Of a DNA stretch of 64,000 bases, positions 46,126 through 59,214 are shown piece by piece. The number at the start of each line of letters is the position of its first letter. Position 1 is the first letter of the stretch. The notes under the pieces were generated by a model. The model did not search any database, had not been told where the DNA came from, and saw only the letters and a list, made by a program, of their open reading frames with translations. Both the position numbers and the translations under genes were made by a program. The DNA comes from Epiperipatus broadwayi. Taxonomy: Eukaryota; Onychophora; Udeonychophora; Euonychophora; Peripatidae. The DNA lies in assembly GCA_028023455.1 (NCBI GenBank), contig JAQFVV010000143.1:2855301-2919300 (forward strand), written 5' to 3'.

Positions 46126-46660
46126 AAGAGTAAAAAGTCTTCTTGAATTGTAATATTTATCAATAAAAATATTGATACAATTTGAAATTGAACTCATTAT
46201 AAATAGGTTTAAATTTATATGAAATTATAAAAGGTATTCCATGCTATTATGAATCTGAACAAGCAGTTTTCTATTTAGTATTGTATGTGTGTGTATGATA
46301 CAGATATATAGATTGTTTTTTTTCCTTGTAGAAATTTGTGCATTATGCTCTGTATTATTTGATAATGAAGTGTAAAATGAATTTATTTGTATCGGAATTA
46401 TTTACTGTTTTCAGCTCTAAACTAAATTTAAGTTTTAAATAAAGGAATGTTTAAATAATATCTTTACAAAATTCTCAGTAATTCTATATATATTTTTTGA
46501 ATGGTTTTCATAAATCAAAGGCAATGTGGTCATGAAATTGAGCTGAAGATGGTAAGTCAGACCTAACATTTAACAGGTGGGGATCAAAGGTTGATTCTGG
46601 AGAGAATCATAGAGGGACCATGCATGGGAAAGAAAACTGACATGATTTTTTTTCTCTCCC

Positions 46661-46669
46661 TATAAAAGG
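46661..46669 (+). promoter_or_regulatory. Possible TATA box
   Basis: TATAAAAGG within CTCTCCCTATAAAAGGGC is a strong match to the consensus, in a locally GC-balanced patch. A small palindrome, GATTCTGGAGAGAATC, lies at about 46593-46608. No dependent gene was identified; it could belong to a solo LTR. Confidence 0.25.
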
Positions 46670-48823
46670 GCTAAGGAAAGTGAAGGTGGGATTGCTTTGA
46701 ATTGTACTTGCTCATTCATATCTGACCGTTCTTGGATTTTCTCTCTCTTGAAGGCAACAAAGTGACTCAGCTTGTTAAAAGTGTATATGAATTATTTAAA
46801 AATGAAGGGCTAATTCAATTATAAATGGTGTGCAGTTCTTTTTCTCCAAAGTCAATTATAACCAAATTAGATCTTAATAAAAGATTTTGTATTCAGTACC
46901 TCAATTTTTGTACTGGGTTTTTTAAAGTTCATTTAAAGAAAATATCTCAAGAAAAGTATTGCATCCATGGCTTGTTAATGAAACAAAAAAAGAGATCAAA
47001 CTTTTATATAAAGTTAAATGACTAATCCATATTTTTAACAGTAAAATTTGTTTGTTTTGATTGTGATTTGAACTTAAAATGATAAAAGGAAAAGGCATCT
47101 AAATTCAAACCTAGGAAGGAAAATATTCAAAATGTGAAAGTAATCTGTAGGACTTTTTTTAACCACTTTTAATTATCACGATCAATGTAGCTACATCTTG
47201 ATTAAAGGAACATTATGTGCGTCTATAGAGATTGTATATCTATTTTCCAAGATAAATGAACTAAATGGTAATTGGTGTTGGTGGACAATAATATCAAGTC
47301 TTCAGACTTATTATTTATTTACTTTGCTTTATTTATATGCATAGCATGTTTAATAGAAATTTAACGATTATATTATTTATTTTTTTGAAGTTAAAAAAAG
47401 AAAAGAAATTATTTTGATCCTTAAAGGACCCATTGAAGTTTTTTTTTTTTTTTAAAAAAAAGGGATGATTCCTAGTTTAGCATGAAATACGTATATTGGT
47501 GATTATTTATCTTTCCGACATATGTGTGTTCAGGTGTATCAGTGTTATGAGATAGTGTGGAGAGTGGTGGGTCATGTGAAAGTCTGCTCATACCCTGTCT
47601 ATTAAAAAAGGGAATTAAAAATTGTTAATGTGTAATAATGAAGTATAAATGCTTACGTATTTGTAAAAAAAAAAAGATAGAAAATATTTTTTTTATCAAA
47701 ATTATCTGCTTAATATTAGATGTATGAAGAGCGATTGGATGATCATGTGAATAGTCGTTGCTATGCTATAATATATTGATTCAATCTGTTATTAATATAA
47801 AGATTGGATGGGTGTTGTGGTGTGCTTGACTTTTAAAATTAAGATAGTTCATAGGTTTGATTCATGATCCGATCAGACTGTCATTGGCATCAAGACTAAT
47901 CTGAGCTGTGTGTGTGTGTAGATATGAAGCTACAAATGCTTGTTATTACTGAGGTAGAGTTATCTTACCACCTCGAAGGGACAGATCAAAAATATAACTA
48001 TCTCATAATTTATTCACTATTGCAGTAGGAGGACCAGTTCCAGCTCCATTTGTTTTTATTTAAGTAGGGAAGTATCACTGAGAGTTATTGATAGAGTTGT
48101 GGAAAATGTTATGCACACCTATATAGAGTGTGTAGAAAAATACAGTTCCTCACATGATTCTAGTCTTTGAGAAGACTTCTCTTTGGCCAATGCAGACATT
48201 TGAAGTTGTGAGTTTTTTTTTTTATTATTTCCCTTACTGAGATACTGATATGTGCGTTATGAAGTCTTGCATAGTGCTATGTATGAAATATATAGAGGGT
48301 TTTGCAAGACAGGATAAAAATTGCTTTGACAGGATTAGAGTTTCAGTCAGATGTGTGTGTTGATGTGGGGAGTGACAAAGAGTTTAATTTATAAACTGAC
48401 CGATCTGTGGTCGGATTTTGTGAAGGATAATAAAATTGAACATTGTCAAGCTGTGGCAACATGCTGGCCTATCAAAATATATACAGTCACTAAAGTGGAA
48501 AGCGGTTGATATTGAGCATGCATGAATATAAAATTATGGTTTTTATATTTAAACCTATTTGTTGGACCAATTAGAGATTTTACATGTCACATCATCTTTT
48601 CATAGGAAATAATAAAAATTTATTGGAATATGTCAATTTATGATTGTTGTAATTAAAGGGGGAGCAGAAATTTATAGGTTCTATACAAATTATAAGAGAA
48701 TTTCATATTATACTTAAATACGGAATTCTGATTAGATTCTGTGCGTAAGCGTATTAACATTCAATTAAAAGATGGGTCAAGACGATAATTAAGTTATAAA
48801 GAAATTTAGCAAATTTAAATATG

Positions 48824-48895
48824 CATTATGTATCATTATTATCATTACTTAGTAAATTTCATTATGTATCATTATTATCATTACTTAGTAAATTT
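48824..48895. repeat. Tandem duplication, 36-bp unit
   Basis: CATTATGTATCATTATTATC with the following 16 bases is present twice, without differences, at 48824 and 48860. Confidence 0.9.
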
Positions 48896-49059
48896 CATAT
48901 AATATTTGAGTGTAGTGATATTATAGATGTGTTTTTTTTTTTTATTATTGTAATAAAGATTTGTTATTATGAATTTACATGCGTGTCTTGTGCTTGATAT
49001 TTCAAAATGTCCAGAATCTATATCCAGCACCTATATCTAGAATTAATACCAGATTACGT

Positions 49060-49425
49060 TTAAATTTACATAATTCATTTATATTGATTGATTTCAATAA
49101 TTTAAATTGACATAATTCATTTTTATATTGATTGATTCCATAGTTGATGCTCATACCCTGTCTATTACATATATAGACACAGGTATATATAAGCCTGTGT
49201 ATTTCAGCTATTATTTATTTTTATTGATTGATTCCATAATTTAAATTTACAGTATTCATTTTTATATTGATTGATTCCATAGTTGATTTACATTATCCAT
49301 TTTATATTGATTGATTTTCATAGTTTATTTGCATAATTTATTTTTATGATGGATTTCCATGTTTCACTTACATAAGTAATTCCTTGCTCAATTTCCATGA
49401 TTAATGTCTGGGTTTTACTTCCATA
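49060..49425. repeat. Degenerate ~40-bp tandem array with an insertion
   Basis: Units resembling TTTATATTGATTGATTCCAT followed by AGTTTAAATTTACATAATTCA recur from 49075 to about 49330 and fade toward 49425. A 66-bp stretch at 49148-49213 interrupts the array and does not match it. Confidence 0.65.
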
Positions 49426-49429
49426 GTTT

Positions 49430-52400
49430 ACTGTGGCAAAAAGATAATAGATTTATAATTACTAATTAAATTTGGGCAAACATGATATGAATAGAATAAG
49501 ATGAAAGAAAATAGTCAATTTAGGTATATTAAATTTAGTCATTTGGTTCGTTGCAATGTTATGGATATTGGGAGCAGACATAAAATCCCTTCCCTGCTTT
49601 CGGTATTTAATGTGATACCCACTGGTAATTAAAGTTGAATTTAACAAATTTTGGGATCATATCCATTGCGATGTAATCATTAATAATTTCACCTCGTTAG
49701 CAGATCTAGACCTTGAGAAAGAGTACTTCGATTATTAAATCTAAGAGCTAGCTTGGAAATCAAGTAGTGTAAATATTAATATTTGGGAAATATCATTATA
49801 ATAATGATGATGAATCTATAGTCGATTGGAAGGCTTATATGTGTGTTGAAGAGAATAGGATTAAGAGTTATCAGTTTAACGGAGAACATAACACAGACAT
49901 TCAGTGTTATATAATTGTAACTATTGAAAGTGATGGATGCTGAGAACAAAAAAATGAAGTAGTGGAATTAAATGGGAAGGATTTATTTATAACATTTCTT
50001 TATCCTGCTTTAAATTAAATAATAATTTTATATTATAAGTTATGAATTATCCGTATCGATTAGTAATTTATTTCTAGTCATGTATGAATTAGAAATGTAT
50101 ACAACATTCTCGTAGTTACCACTCAGAGATCATGTATTTATAATAAAGTTGTGGAAGAAAGTTATCTCATTATGATTCACTTAGTAATAAGAATTTATCA
50201 CGGAAACATTTGCATAATTGTTCTTAGGTTTGAAACCAAGACCACAATAAATTGAAGTGGATTTATCAATATTATATATATATATTTTTGAGAGACAATT
50301 TAATTACTTTCTCCATTGTCTTCTACAGTAATAAGCATGGATGATGATGATCTCTGGTGGGCATTGCGATTTCGTAGTTACAATTTGGCACCCGGGTATA
50401 CTTAGTCTTATTATTAATATCCTTAGATAAACACACCAGCCGTCTTTGTTTAATCCCAAGGTTAGATTTAATCGACTAGCTACTTAAAATGAAATATAAA
50501 GTAGAGGTCACAATATATAATACATATCTCATATTTATCATGTTTCTATATCTACTTATGTAAATGAGATATTTATTTTATATAATGCGATGTTTATGAA
50601 TTGTAATAAACTAGAGATCAGCTTTTCAAGCTAATGCACGTGCGCTTTATGAATGTTAATAATATCTACTTATATCTATTATATCTATTTATGTATAATG
50701 TCATTATTATCATTTAATATTGTAATGGGATAAGCAGGGGTACCTGATTGAAAATGTGCAATGGACAATAAAATAGCTCAATTGTTAGATGCCATATGTA
50801 ACTGGATGACGAAAATGGTAATCTTAATATATGTGATTCATGCCCAATGATTGACTTAACCATTTGTAACAGGACGAGTCTTTTCTCATTGAAAGCATAT
50901 ATCTTGTCATGATCATTGAATCAATTTATTTCAATTGATATCATCATGAAAGTATTAATAGTTAGACTGAAAGAACTACGAGTTAATATGCCCTTTTACC
51001 ATCTCCCTCTAATTTGCTCACGTTATATTCTGGTATTCAAATCTAGGAAGACTGTGCATGGATTCTATTTCAGAGTATGATTGCATCATGCTTATATACA
51101 AACCCTATATATATATGATGTGATATATAGTGGAGTAGATGAATAACAATGACTTCGATTATGATAATAAATATTTAATAAAATCATTAACAATAATAAA
51201 ATTTGTTTATCATTATATTTCAACATAATATATGTGTTGTACAATTATTAAATGAACAATTGGCTAAGCGTGATCATCCTTCAATTCATCTCTTCAATAT
51301 CTGGTAATCTACTCATAATGTATCATTATGAAGGATAATAATTCATTAGCCAATTTATTAACTTAAACTTTACAATGCAAAATAAATTTAAATCTTCATA
51401 CAAATAGTAATATGTACCCACAAACTAACATTTTAATCCTTAGTGAGTATATCCCAGAAATAGGATTTTGTAAATATTATTTTATATTTTGGGAATCTTC
51501 CTAATGATATGAAAATATGATAGGAAAGATCAATTATACAAGAGTTTTAATCATATATTCCAAATAACAAAGATCTAACTAATAAAATAATTGTAACAAA
51601 TATTTTACATTTACTATTAAACATTATAATTGTTCTAGTGTAGGTATCTAATATTATGTAAAGTAATAGAATATTATTTTTTTGCCTCTAAATAGTTAAA
51701 ATTATTATTAAGTAAACTTGGGGTTTCTATGTATATCTTTTATTAATAACTTGAGAAGACTAATATTCCCGATCCCCCTCTCTATTTAGTTTTAAGTTAT
51801 AATTGGTTGAAATTTAACCTATTATCAAAAGAAAGAAATTACAATAAATAAAAAAAATACAAAATATATATATATAACATTAATCCTGTGTAGTTGAGTC
51901 GAAGTTTAAAATAGTGACAGTTCCATATTGATAAATATTCAAGGAATTTTATTTTCAGGAATCTTTTTTTTTTCTCATTTAAAATCCACTTTCCTATATT
52001 CGAATGCCGTTCAAATATTCCAATAGCGATTCCATTCTTTCACCTACAGTATTCCTTTCGATCTAAGAATTTTCCTTGGTTTGTTGTAACATATTCTGGT
52101 GTTATATTCAGCATGAATAGGTAGAAGCTGCTTTCCATTAAAACTCAAATCTAACATTATGGTGACATTGTTACATAACTGTTGATAAATTTATTTGATG
52201 TTCCTGGGTTTTTTAAGAATTAATAGCAGATTTTTAATTTTACAAATCCTCAAAATAATCTTGAGGTGATTTATTACTTTTAATGCTTCAATTCAGTATT
52301 GTTATGAATAATAATAATTCTACGGTTTGTAAAGTAATTTTACAAAATATTTAGCCATTTGAATTTATACATGCAGTTTTCACTCTATTTTACGATATTT

Positions 52401-53400
52401 TCTTTTTGGAGATATGGTAGTTCAATGGCTGTTATTATGTAGTTTTTAAATAGTGGATTCAAGTTTAAATTTTGTTAGCTGCATATTAACTAACCACTGT
52501 TATGTTTAAATTTTTTTTTTTTTTTTTTTAAAGAAAGAGGTCTCATTTTATCTTTCTGCTAGCCTTTCCATCATATTTTTTTTTATACATTGTTTTTCAT
52601 GTCAATTTGGGTTCACATTTTTATTTCAATTGTGATGTGACTTGAATATCTGAATGTTTAATGTAATAGGTTAACAAATACTAAAGTTTAATTATTCTTT
52701 CTTTTGATTTTTATGAATTGTTTGCTTTTTTGAAGTTTAACTACCTATAAATCAGTATTGTCAAGAATAGTTAAAAAATATAATTTTAAATGACAAATTT
52801 ACATAAAGTTGTTAGTATATCATTAACACTATGTTTTTGATGATTGTTGATGATAATGATCTTTAAGATGGATGTTTGTGTGGACGGTTTCATGTATCAT
52901 TACAATATAGATTGAACTATTTTTCTTAGATATTATTCACAGATAAATTGTAAATTACATGACTTAATACTATTCACATTCCTCATGATTGTTCAATTTT
53001 ATAATATTGGGCATTGAATAATGCAGCGACATCCTAATTAATCCAATTGAAAATCTTAATATTAAAGTTTTTATTTTCTTCACCTATATTCTTTTTAATT
53101 AGTAACTTCTGAATGATATTAATAGATAAATAGTGATACATAGGTGCATATAATTCCTTAATACCAAGAGATGCTATTCTATAGATATTCTTAATGTAAA
53201 TTGTTTTTTAAAAAATTGACACTCAAATAGTGTTACATGATAATAAATTTATCAAATGCCAATTTATTTTGAAACAATTTTTGTTCTTGATTTTTTTTTT
53301 ATTATAAATCTATATAATAATATTTGATCATATAACATTAATTTGTAAATTTATTATAATTCAGATTATTTCTGAATTTTTCAAATAGTATTTATTTATT
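49430..53400. other. AT-rich DNA, no gene recognised
   Basis: No supported exon. A short + frame near 50339 (MDDDDLWWALRF) lacks clear splice signals. The right end is probably the 5' intron of the gene whose exon starts at 53406. Confidence 0.3.
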
Positions 53401-53405
53401 TTTAG

Positions 53406-53601
53406 TTTTACGAAAATGAGCGTGGAGGAGTTTGTTGTAAAAAGTGAACCATTAATTCCAATGAAGAGTAGTGTGGAACACATTTTTGATGTAACAATTG
53501 AAATAGAATTTTTGTTAAAACCACAAGAGTTTAATTCAAATCCAAGGAATATTGAATGGATTATTTTAAAAGGAAACCCGAAAAATATAAAATTTGCAAA
53601 A
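53406..53601 (+). CDS. First coding exon of a KHNYN/N4BP1-like gene
   Basis: An acceptor-like TTATTTATTTTTAG ends at 53405; ATG 53416 follows ten bases later. Sixty-two codons run to AAA at 53601, followed by an excellent donor, GTAAGA. The exon ends in phase 0. The protein contains SSVEHIFDV and, about 30 residues on, IEWIILKGNPKNIKFAK. This matches the N-terminal KH-like region of the KHNYN/N4BP1/NYNRIN family (V-E-x-I-F-x-V ... I-W-x-x-L-x-G ... A-K, followed in relatives by E-Y-x-K-G-L). Those proteins carry a C-terminal NYN ribonuclease domain and act on RNA. Here only the first coding exon is visible, with a non-coding exon expected upstream. Homology was judged by eye. Confidence 0.5.
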
Positions 53602-54642
53602 GTAAGAATATTTTAAGAATTTTTAAAAATCTTTTTAGATCAAAATATATTTTGTTTGTTTTTTATTTGATAAAAGTTATTAAATAAAACAAATTTTAAA
53701 TATCTTGATTTCATTTAGGTCTTGTTTTTTTAATTTTTCACTTTCTCACTGTGGCTATATTAGTATACAGCATATGCCAAAAGTTGGTTTTATTCTCATT
53801 TTATTGTTTAAAATAAATTAAATTTATTACAATAAATTAAATATTTGAATTGGCTGTAGTTTCTTCTGTACACTTCTTATTTAAATGATATGACTTTTGA
53901 CTATTCTATTTAAAATAATATTCTTTTAACATTCACAAATTGTATTATATTGACCTTTAGATTTTCTTTTATTTATGATTGATACCAAACGTTACAAAAG
54001 GATGGGAAACTAGTACAAATCTGTTTATACCATTTATTGGGACCATAATGCTTTAGAATTATATAATAGAATTTATGCTACAGTTATAAAATGTTTAATC
54101 ATTTTGTATATTTATAAATTTTGATTAGAAAATCTAGAGTCAAATAATATAAATTAATATAAGCAACAAAACATATGATAAGGAATAACATTTCTATTTT
54201 GGGTATCATTTATAAATGATTAAAAATAAAGAAGCTAAATAATAATGGCATATATAATCAACAGTCATCATATGTGACTAGATTTAAATACTGCATCATA
54301 TCAATCAGATGCCAATGATTATCAAGCCAATAGCGAACAGACATAATACTTCTTGCTGCACGCATGTACCAAAGTGCTAATGTTGTTTTCATTAAGTGTA
54401 ATGATTGTTAAATTGAAATCATAAAGATAATGATATAGACTAATCATCAAAATGAAAGGTGATCTTCAATTTTTTAATACCATCTATATAATTCTAAATA
54501 TGAATTATATAGTACAAACAGACACATATATAAAATTTTGGTACTGATCTACTTGGCTAACTACATTCGATTTTATCACATTGATGTCATGAAAGAATCC
54601 TCGAATAACTAATTAGATTTTTTTGATTTGGAAAAGGGATTT

Positions 54643-55366
54643 AATATAATCATTATCAACCATTATCAATCCACTGCAGGATGAAGGTCTCTCCAAGTTT
54701 AATCCATCTTCTCCGATCTTTAGCTTCTCTTCTCCACATCACCCCTACACATTTTCTTATTTCATCCATCCATCTTACATGTGGTCTCCTTCTGGGTCTT
54801 TTACAATCTCTTGGGAATCCAGTTTAAAATTTCAATTGTCCATCTATTATCATCTCTTCTAGCAATATGTCCAGCCCAACTCCACTTCAATCTTTTAATT
54901 TTTTCAATGAGGTCAGTAACACCTGTTTGTTCTCTTACCCATACATAGCGTTTTCGATCTCTTCTTGTTACTCCCAACATACATCTCTCCATACTTCTTT
55001 GAGTGGTCTGAAGTCTCTGTATTGATCTTCTATTAAGTGTCCAAGTCTCAGATCCATAAGTAAAAACTGGTAAAACACATTTGTTAAAAACCTTTCTTTT
55101 CAAACACATAGGCATATTTCCTTTTAATATCAAGTTATTTCTACCAAAAGCACTCCAACCAAGTTTAATTCTATGATTAATTTCCTCTATTATGTTTCCA
55201 TCTGTATTAATAATCTGACCAAGGTATTTGTAACTCTTAACTTCTTCTAATTCATCATAATCAATCTTTATTTTCATATTTTGAGCAAATCGATTAAACA
55301 TTACTTTAGTCTTTTTAACATTTATCTTTAGTCCTACTTTCCTACTTTCATCTGATAACTAATAAT
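54643..55366 (-). mobile_element. 5'-truncated RTE-type LINE copy
   Basis: Contains the C-terminal third of the LINE protein and its 3' end, finishing with CTGCAGTGGATTGATAATGG and a GATAAT-rich tail. No RT catalytic region is included. It is better preserved than the copy at 16960-19785, so probably younger. Confidence 0.75.
54801..55301 (-). pseudogene. LINE reverse transcriptase C-terminal fragment (166 codons)
   Basis: An uninterrupted frame reading LEEVKSYKYLGQIINTDGN, then YGSETWTLNRRSIQRLQ, then SWAGHIARRDDNRWT. These are the conserved post-catalytic blocks (thumb and C-terminal region) of RTE/BovB-like and related LINE proteins. It starts downstream of the catalytic F/YADD motif, so it has no polymerase activity. 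The same blocks occur in degraded form at 19080-19500. The Met at its start is internal to the original protein. Confidence 0.75.
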
Positions 55367-56045
55367 ACTACTATGTAATTTATAAATTCAACGTGTAATC
55401 TAAAACCTCATTACTTTTCATTCACAGATCTTTTTTTTTTATGCAAACTTTTAATATTATTTGTCTTTTTAATTTCTTATTTGGTTTTGAGAAAATGGGA
55501 GATGGATGTAGGGAAGTGGGATACGGGGGGGGGGGGATACAATGAATTAGGACTTTTCAAGTTTTCTTTTGATTTCTTGTATTAATACCTAATATTGACT
55601 TAGAAAATTAATTTACATATAATTTCAAACAACCTCTTATTTATAATTAACAGATTTGTTTGGATTTTTTATTCTTAATGTCTTTAAAATTTATTTTTTA
55701 TTTGCTTTTTAAATGGGGGGGGGGGGGGAGAATATGGTCAGTTGTGTTGTCAACTTTCATAATAATAATAATTGGCAGCTGTATTCAATACAAAGTACAA
55801 ATAATCCAAATAAAAATGAACTGGCTGGCTTTGAAACAACAGCAACAAATTTTAAAAAGGGTTAAAATGAAACTTCTTATTTATTTGGATTCCTACTGCC
55901 CAATAGTTATTTTCTTTTTACTTCACAAAAATCCCCCCCCCCCCTAAAAAAGATATTGCCACTTCATATGAACTGAGTAAGTTTCCAGTGTGGATGGACA
56001 ATGCACAATTGCTCTAAATCCCCCTCTTATCTTTTTTCATTACAG

Positions 56046-56070
56046 ATGACCCAAGGACTAAATGAAGAAT
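56046..56070 (+). CDS. Possible 25-nt microexon of the KHNYN/N4BP1-like gene
   Basis: A strong acceptor (TCTTATCTTTTTTCATTACAG) ends at 56045 and a GTAAGG donor begins at 56071. The 25 nt, read in the phase left by the 53406-53601 exon, give MTQGLNEE plus one base. In relatives the residues after the shared A-K are E-Y-x-K-G-L-C-x-P-E, so G-L and the acidic pair fit with one residue fewer. Microexons this short are easily found by chance; I did not find the next exon. Confidence 0.28.
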
Positions 56071-58730
56071 GTAAGGAGGTTTATTTCTTATTCTTTTTAA
56101 AAACTAAAAAAATAATAATAATAAAACAATTTAAATGAATATCTCCAAGTCTAATGTTTACATTTGCTTTTCAAGTATAAATATTTTAACAATATTAGTA
56201 AAGAACACAGAGTGTTTTAAAATTAATTTCTAACAAGTTAAATATATATTGTTTCCTTTCTATCTTGTAGTTTTCTGTTGTATTTTTTAAATTATTTATG
56301 AATAGATTTTAGGAACATAAAGTACATTGAATCTTAAATTTTTTTTTTGATGTAAAAACGCAATATTTTGAAGAAACAAAGAGAAAATCAACTATAAGTA
56401 GGGAAGTAGATAGATACCAAAATTTTATTGTGTATTGAAGTTTCTTGGATTATAAGAACTCTGCTAAATATATTAATACAACAGTAAAGACATACAAAAT
56501 ACATAATCTAATATTTAAATGGTTTTACTATAATAATTTAAAATAATAATTAACAAAATTTATTTATTAATAATAAAAAAAATTAAGCTCTGATAAATAT
56601 TCTCTGAAATAGACAAATACACTTCTTATTTCGACATATTCTTGGATTGACAATAAAACTATATGTTGAATTATGATTTATATATATATAATTATAAGTG
56701 GTCTCAAATACATCATTTATAGTTGCATATGTGTGTGCACCTAGTATTGCAAAAAATATTTAAATTAAATTTAGACTAAATTATTTTAATTACATATGAT
56801 CTTATGTTTAAAATAAACAGCTTTGTTTAAATAAAAATACTTTTCTTTTTTTTAGTAATAATTTTGATTTTGTCAAAATCAAAAATAAATCAACTAATAA
56901 TCTATTTGTATTTGAGAGACTTTTTTTTATTTTAAATATCATGTAATTTCTGTCTTTGTTTTTCTTTTCTTTTAAACTTGAAATTTGTATGTGCACACAC
57001 ATTATCAACATTATTCATCTATCATGATGTAACCTATGAGATAGTTTATCTTTTTCTTCTTGGAAAAAATTAAGAGAAATGAAGCATAGTACTTGACAAC
57101 TAATTTTTTTATTTTTTATATCTATTTACATGAATGTAAAATGAATTCACCTTTCAAATCATGTACTCCATTTTTTCCAGTGATCCAATTAGTATTTCAA
57201 CAAATAAACAAAATAAAGGGTTCTGCAATCCTGACATATGTAAAACATTTAACCATTAGGCAATACAATTTACAGTGCAGCATAAATGAACCAAGAGGGC
57301 TACCACAATTTAAATATTTTGCTGTATAATTTTTGCCATCTCAATGAGACTTATAAAGTTTATTTTTGATAAAATAGATAAATGTTGGGGATCCATTGAA
57401 TGTTAGTGTTCCACCTTTGAGACTTAGAGACTGATATATATCTAAAAGCTAGAATCCATTGAAAGTTATTCCTGGCTTCTTTTTGAGATTCCGAGATTGG
57501 TAATATACATTTGTGATTGGGTTGGTGCACTATCTGAAATAAAAGCATCACAACATTGTGTTCTCAAGCTTAGCAATCTCAAAAATCAAACGTTTTATTC
57601 AATCTCCAAAAATCAAGCTTTTTTTTTTTTTTTTGTTTTGCTTCAAATATGAAATCTTTTTATACATAGTTGTCATTATTTTAATCTCTATAAAACAATT
57701 AAATTTTCTATCCTTTGTAATCTTAAATACAGTAGTTGGACTCTTGTTTCTCAAGTATTCAAGTTTTTTTGAGTTCCAAATTATGCGGCTATTGTGAAAC
57801 ATTTTACCACAATAATTGATCATCACGAGATCCATAGTTGGATCACCATTTGTAATTGAATGAAATTTATGAGGAAAGATGTAGACAATAATACACAAAT
57901 TAATAAGAAGAGATAATTGGTAATATTCTTTTGTCCATGCTTCTATTTTGTATGTACTGTGAGGATATTTCAATAGATTTCTTCATTTACACACACACAT
58001 ATTAGATTATGGATTATCATAAAGAGCATTGTCACATATTTCTCTGGAATCCTTCATCACCGCTAGCAATTAGTTTTCATTTTGATTCTTTTTTTCTAGA
58101 TAATTGTCTCAATATTGGTAACAGATAATAACTAATATATAAATTGATTTGCAGGAAGGATTAAAATTAAATAATGTTGTATGTCACCTTATCTTCAAAT
58201 AATGAATTAGTCCAGATTCCAGCTTATCTTGGTCAGATTGAGCATTCATCACTATGAACCAATGGATATACAAATAGATATTATACACCCAGTGATAAAT
58301 ATAGGCCAATAGGCGATCATGTTCACTGAATCAGATTTCTCTTATGGATGGGGATTTGGCCATAAATAACCAAGTCATTTGAAGGTAAGATCAGACAACA
58401 ACTGTCAAATCTGAACAGCAGTATAAATGTTGTTTATTATATGACTGAGCAGTGAGGCATCACATTAGAACTGGAAGCTTCTAGAACTTAAATCAGATAT
58501 GAGGAAATTGTTATAATGCAATCGTGTCACCATATCTACTCATGAAACAGGCTATTACAGCACAGATGAAAGTTGTAGGTAAACTTATAAAGGCTTCTGA
58601 AGTTCCTTTCTATAGTTGGATGACAATTAAAAGCAGTATCTCACTAACAGTAGCTGGTGGAGATATAACAGTGCATATATTGTAAATATGCATTTTATAT
58701 TTGTTTATATTAATAAATATACTATACCGG
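56071..58730. other. AT-rich DNA, no exon confirmed
   Basis: Frames at 57093-57329 (+) and 57599-57973 (-) are moderately long, but no domain was recognised. An imperfect ~65-bp repeat (ATCCATTGAATGTTAG against ATCCATTGAAAGTTAT) lies at 57389-57510. Further exons of the upstream gene could lie here undetected. Confidence 0.3.
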
Positions 58731-59214
58731 ACAAAAGCCTTAGACTCACATATACTGACCGCCAGGGCATCACTAGTCCGAAATTTGGAACTAGACATTT
58801 ATTTTTAAGGGGTTACAGGATATGCGAATTGAATGCGCCGGACTAGCTCAGTCAAGCAAATGAGATCTATGTTTTGTTCAGTGAGTTGGAAAGGTAGCAA
58901 CAGAAAACAAAATCAACTAAGTAAATGAATAAATAAATAATTTTATTAAAAGTATGATTAAATAAACACAAATCTAAATAATAATCTTTAAAGCACTTAA
59001 AATATGTACTACATGTACATTCGTCAAAATTGAACTAAAATATTTATATGGCTTTGAGAGCGATTTCCTGTGCGTGAAAGAGTGCAAAATACTGGCAGTA
59101 GCAGAAGTATTAGTAAGTATACAGTGATCTCATGCCAGACAAGGGAGGTTAGCTTCCTGCTTATAACCCATAGTTAGGAAAAGAGATTTATGTCGAAACA
59201 GAAGAAATATGAAG

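Larger units (their letters stand above)
46130..49055. other. AT-rich DNA with a TATA-like patch
   Basis: No gene recognised. Around 46540-46760 composition is more balanced and contains TATAAAAGG (46661-46669), listed separately. Two tandem 36-bp copies lie at 48824-48895. Confidence 0.3.
53602..56045 (+). other. Putative intron with LINE fragment and G/C homopolymers
   Basis: If the flanking exons are joined, this is a 2.44-kb intron (GTAAGA ... TTTTTTCATTACAG). It contains the antisense LINE fragment at 54643-55366 and runs of 12 G, 14 G and 12 C at 55525-55536, 55715-55728 and 55933-55944. Confidence 0.35.

Noticed and set aside
50339-50405. Short frame starting MDDDDLWWALRF
   Set aside because: Only about 20 codons, with no convincing splice donor or acceptor.
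57093-57329. Candidate third exon (acceptor TTTTTTCCAG near 57179, open to 57329)
   Set aside because: The phase would fit the microexon, but the peptide shows no resemblance to the KHNYN/N4BP1 family and ends at a stop.
57599-57973. 124-codon - strand open frame
   Set aside because: Low-complexity, Lys- and Ile-rich; no repeat or domain could be confirmed.
58830-58870. tRNA-like A box (GGACTAGCTCAGTCAAGC)
   Set aside because: No B box or acceptor-stem partner is found downstream.
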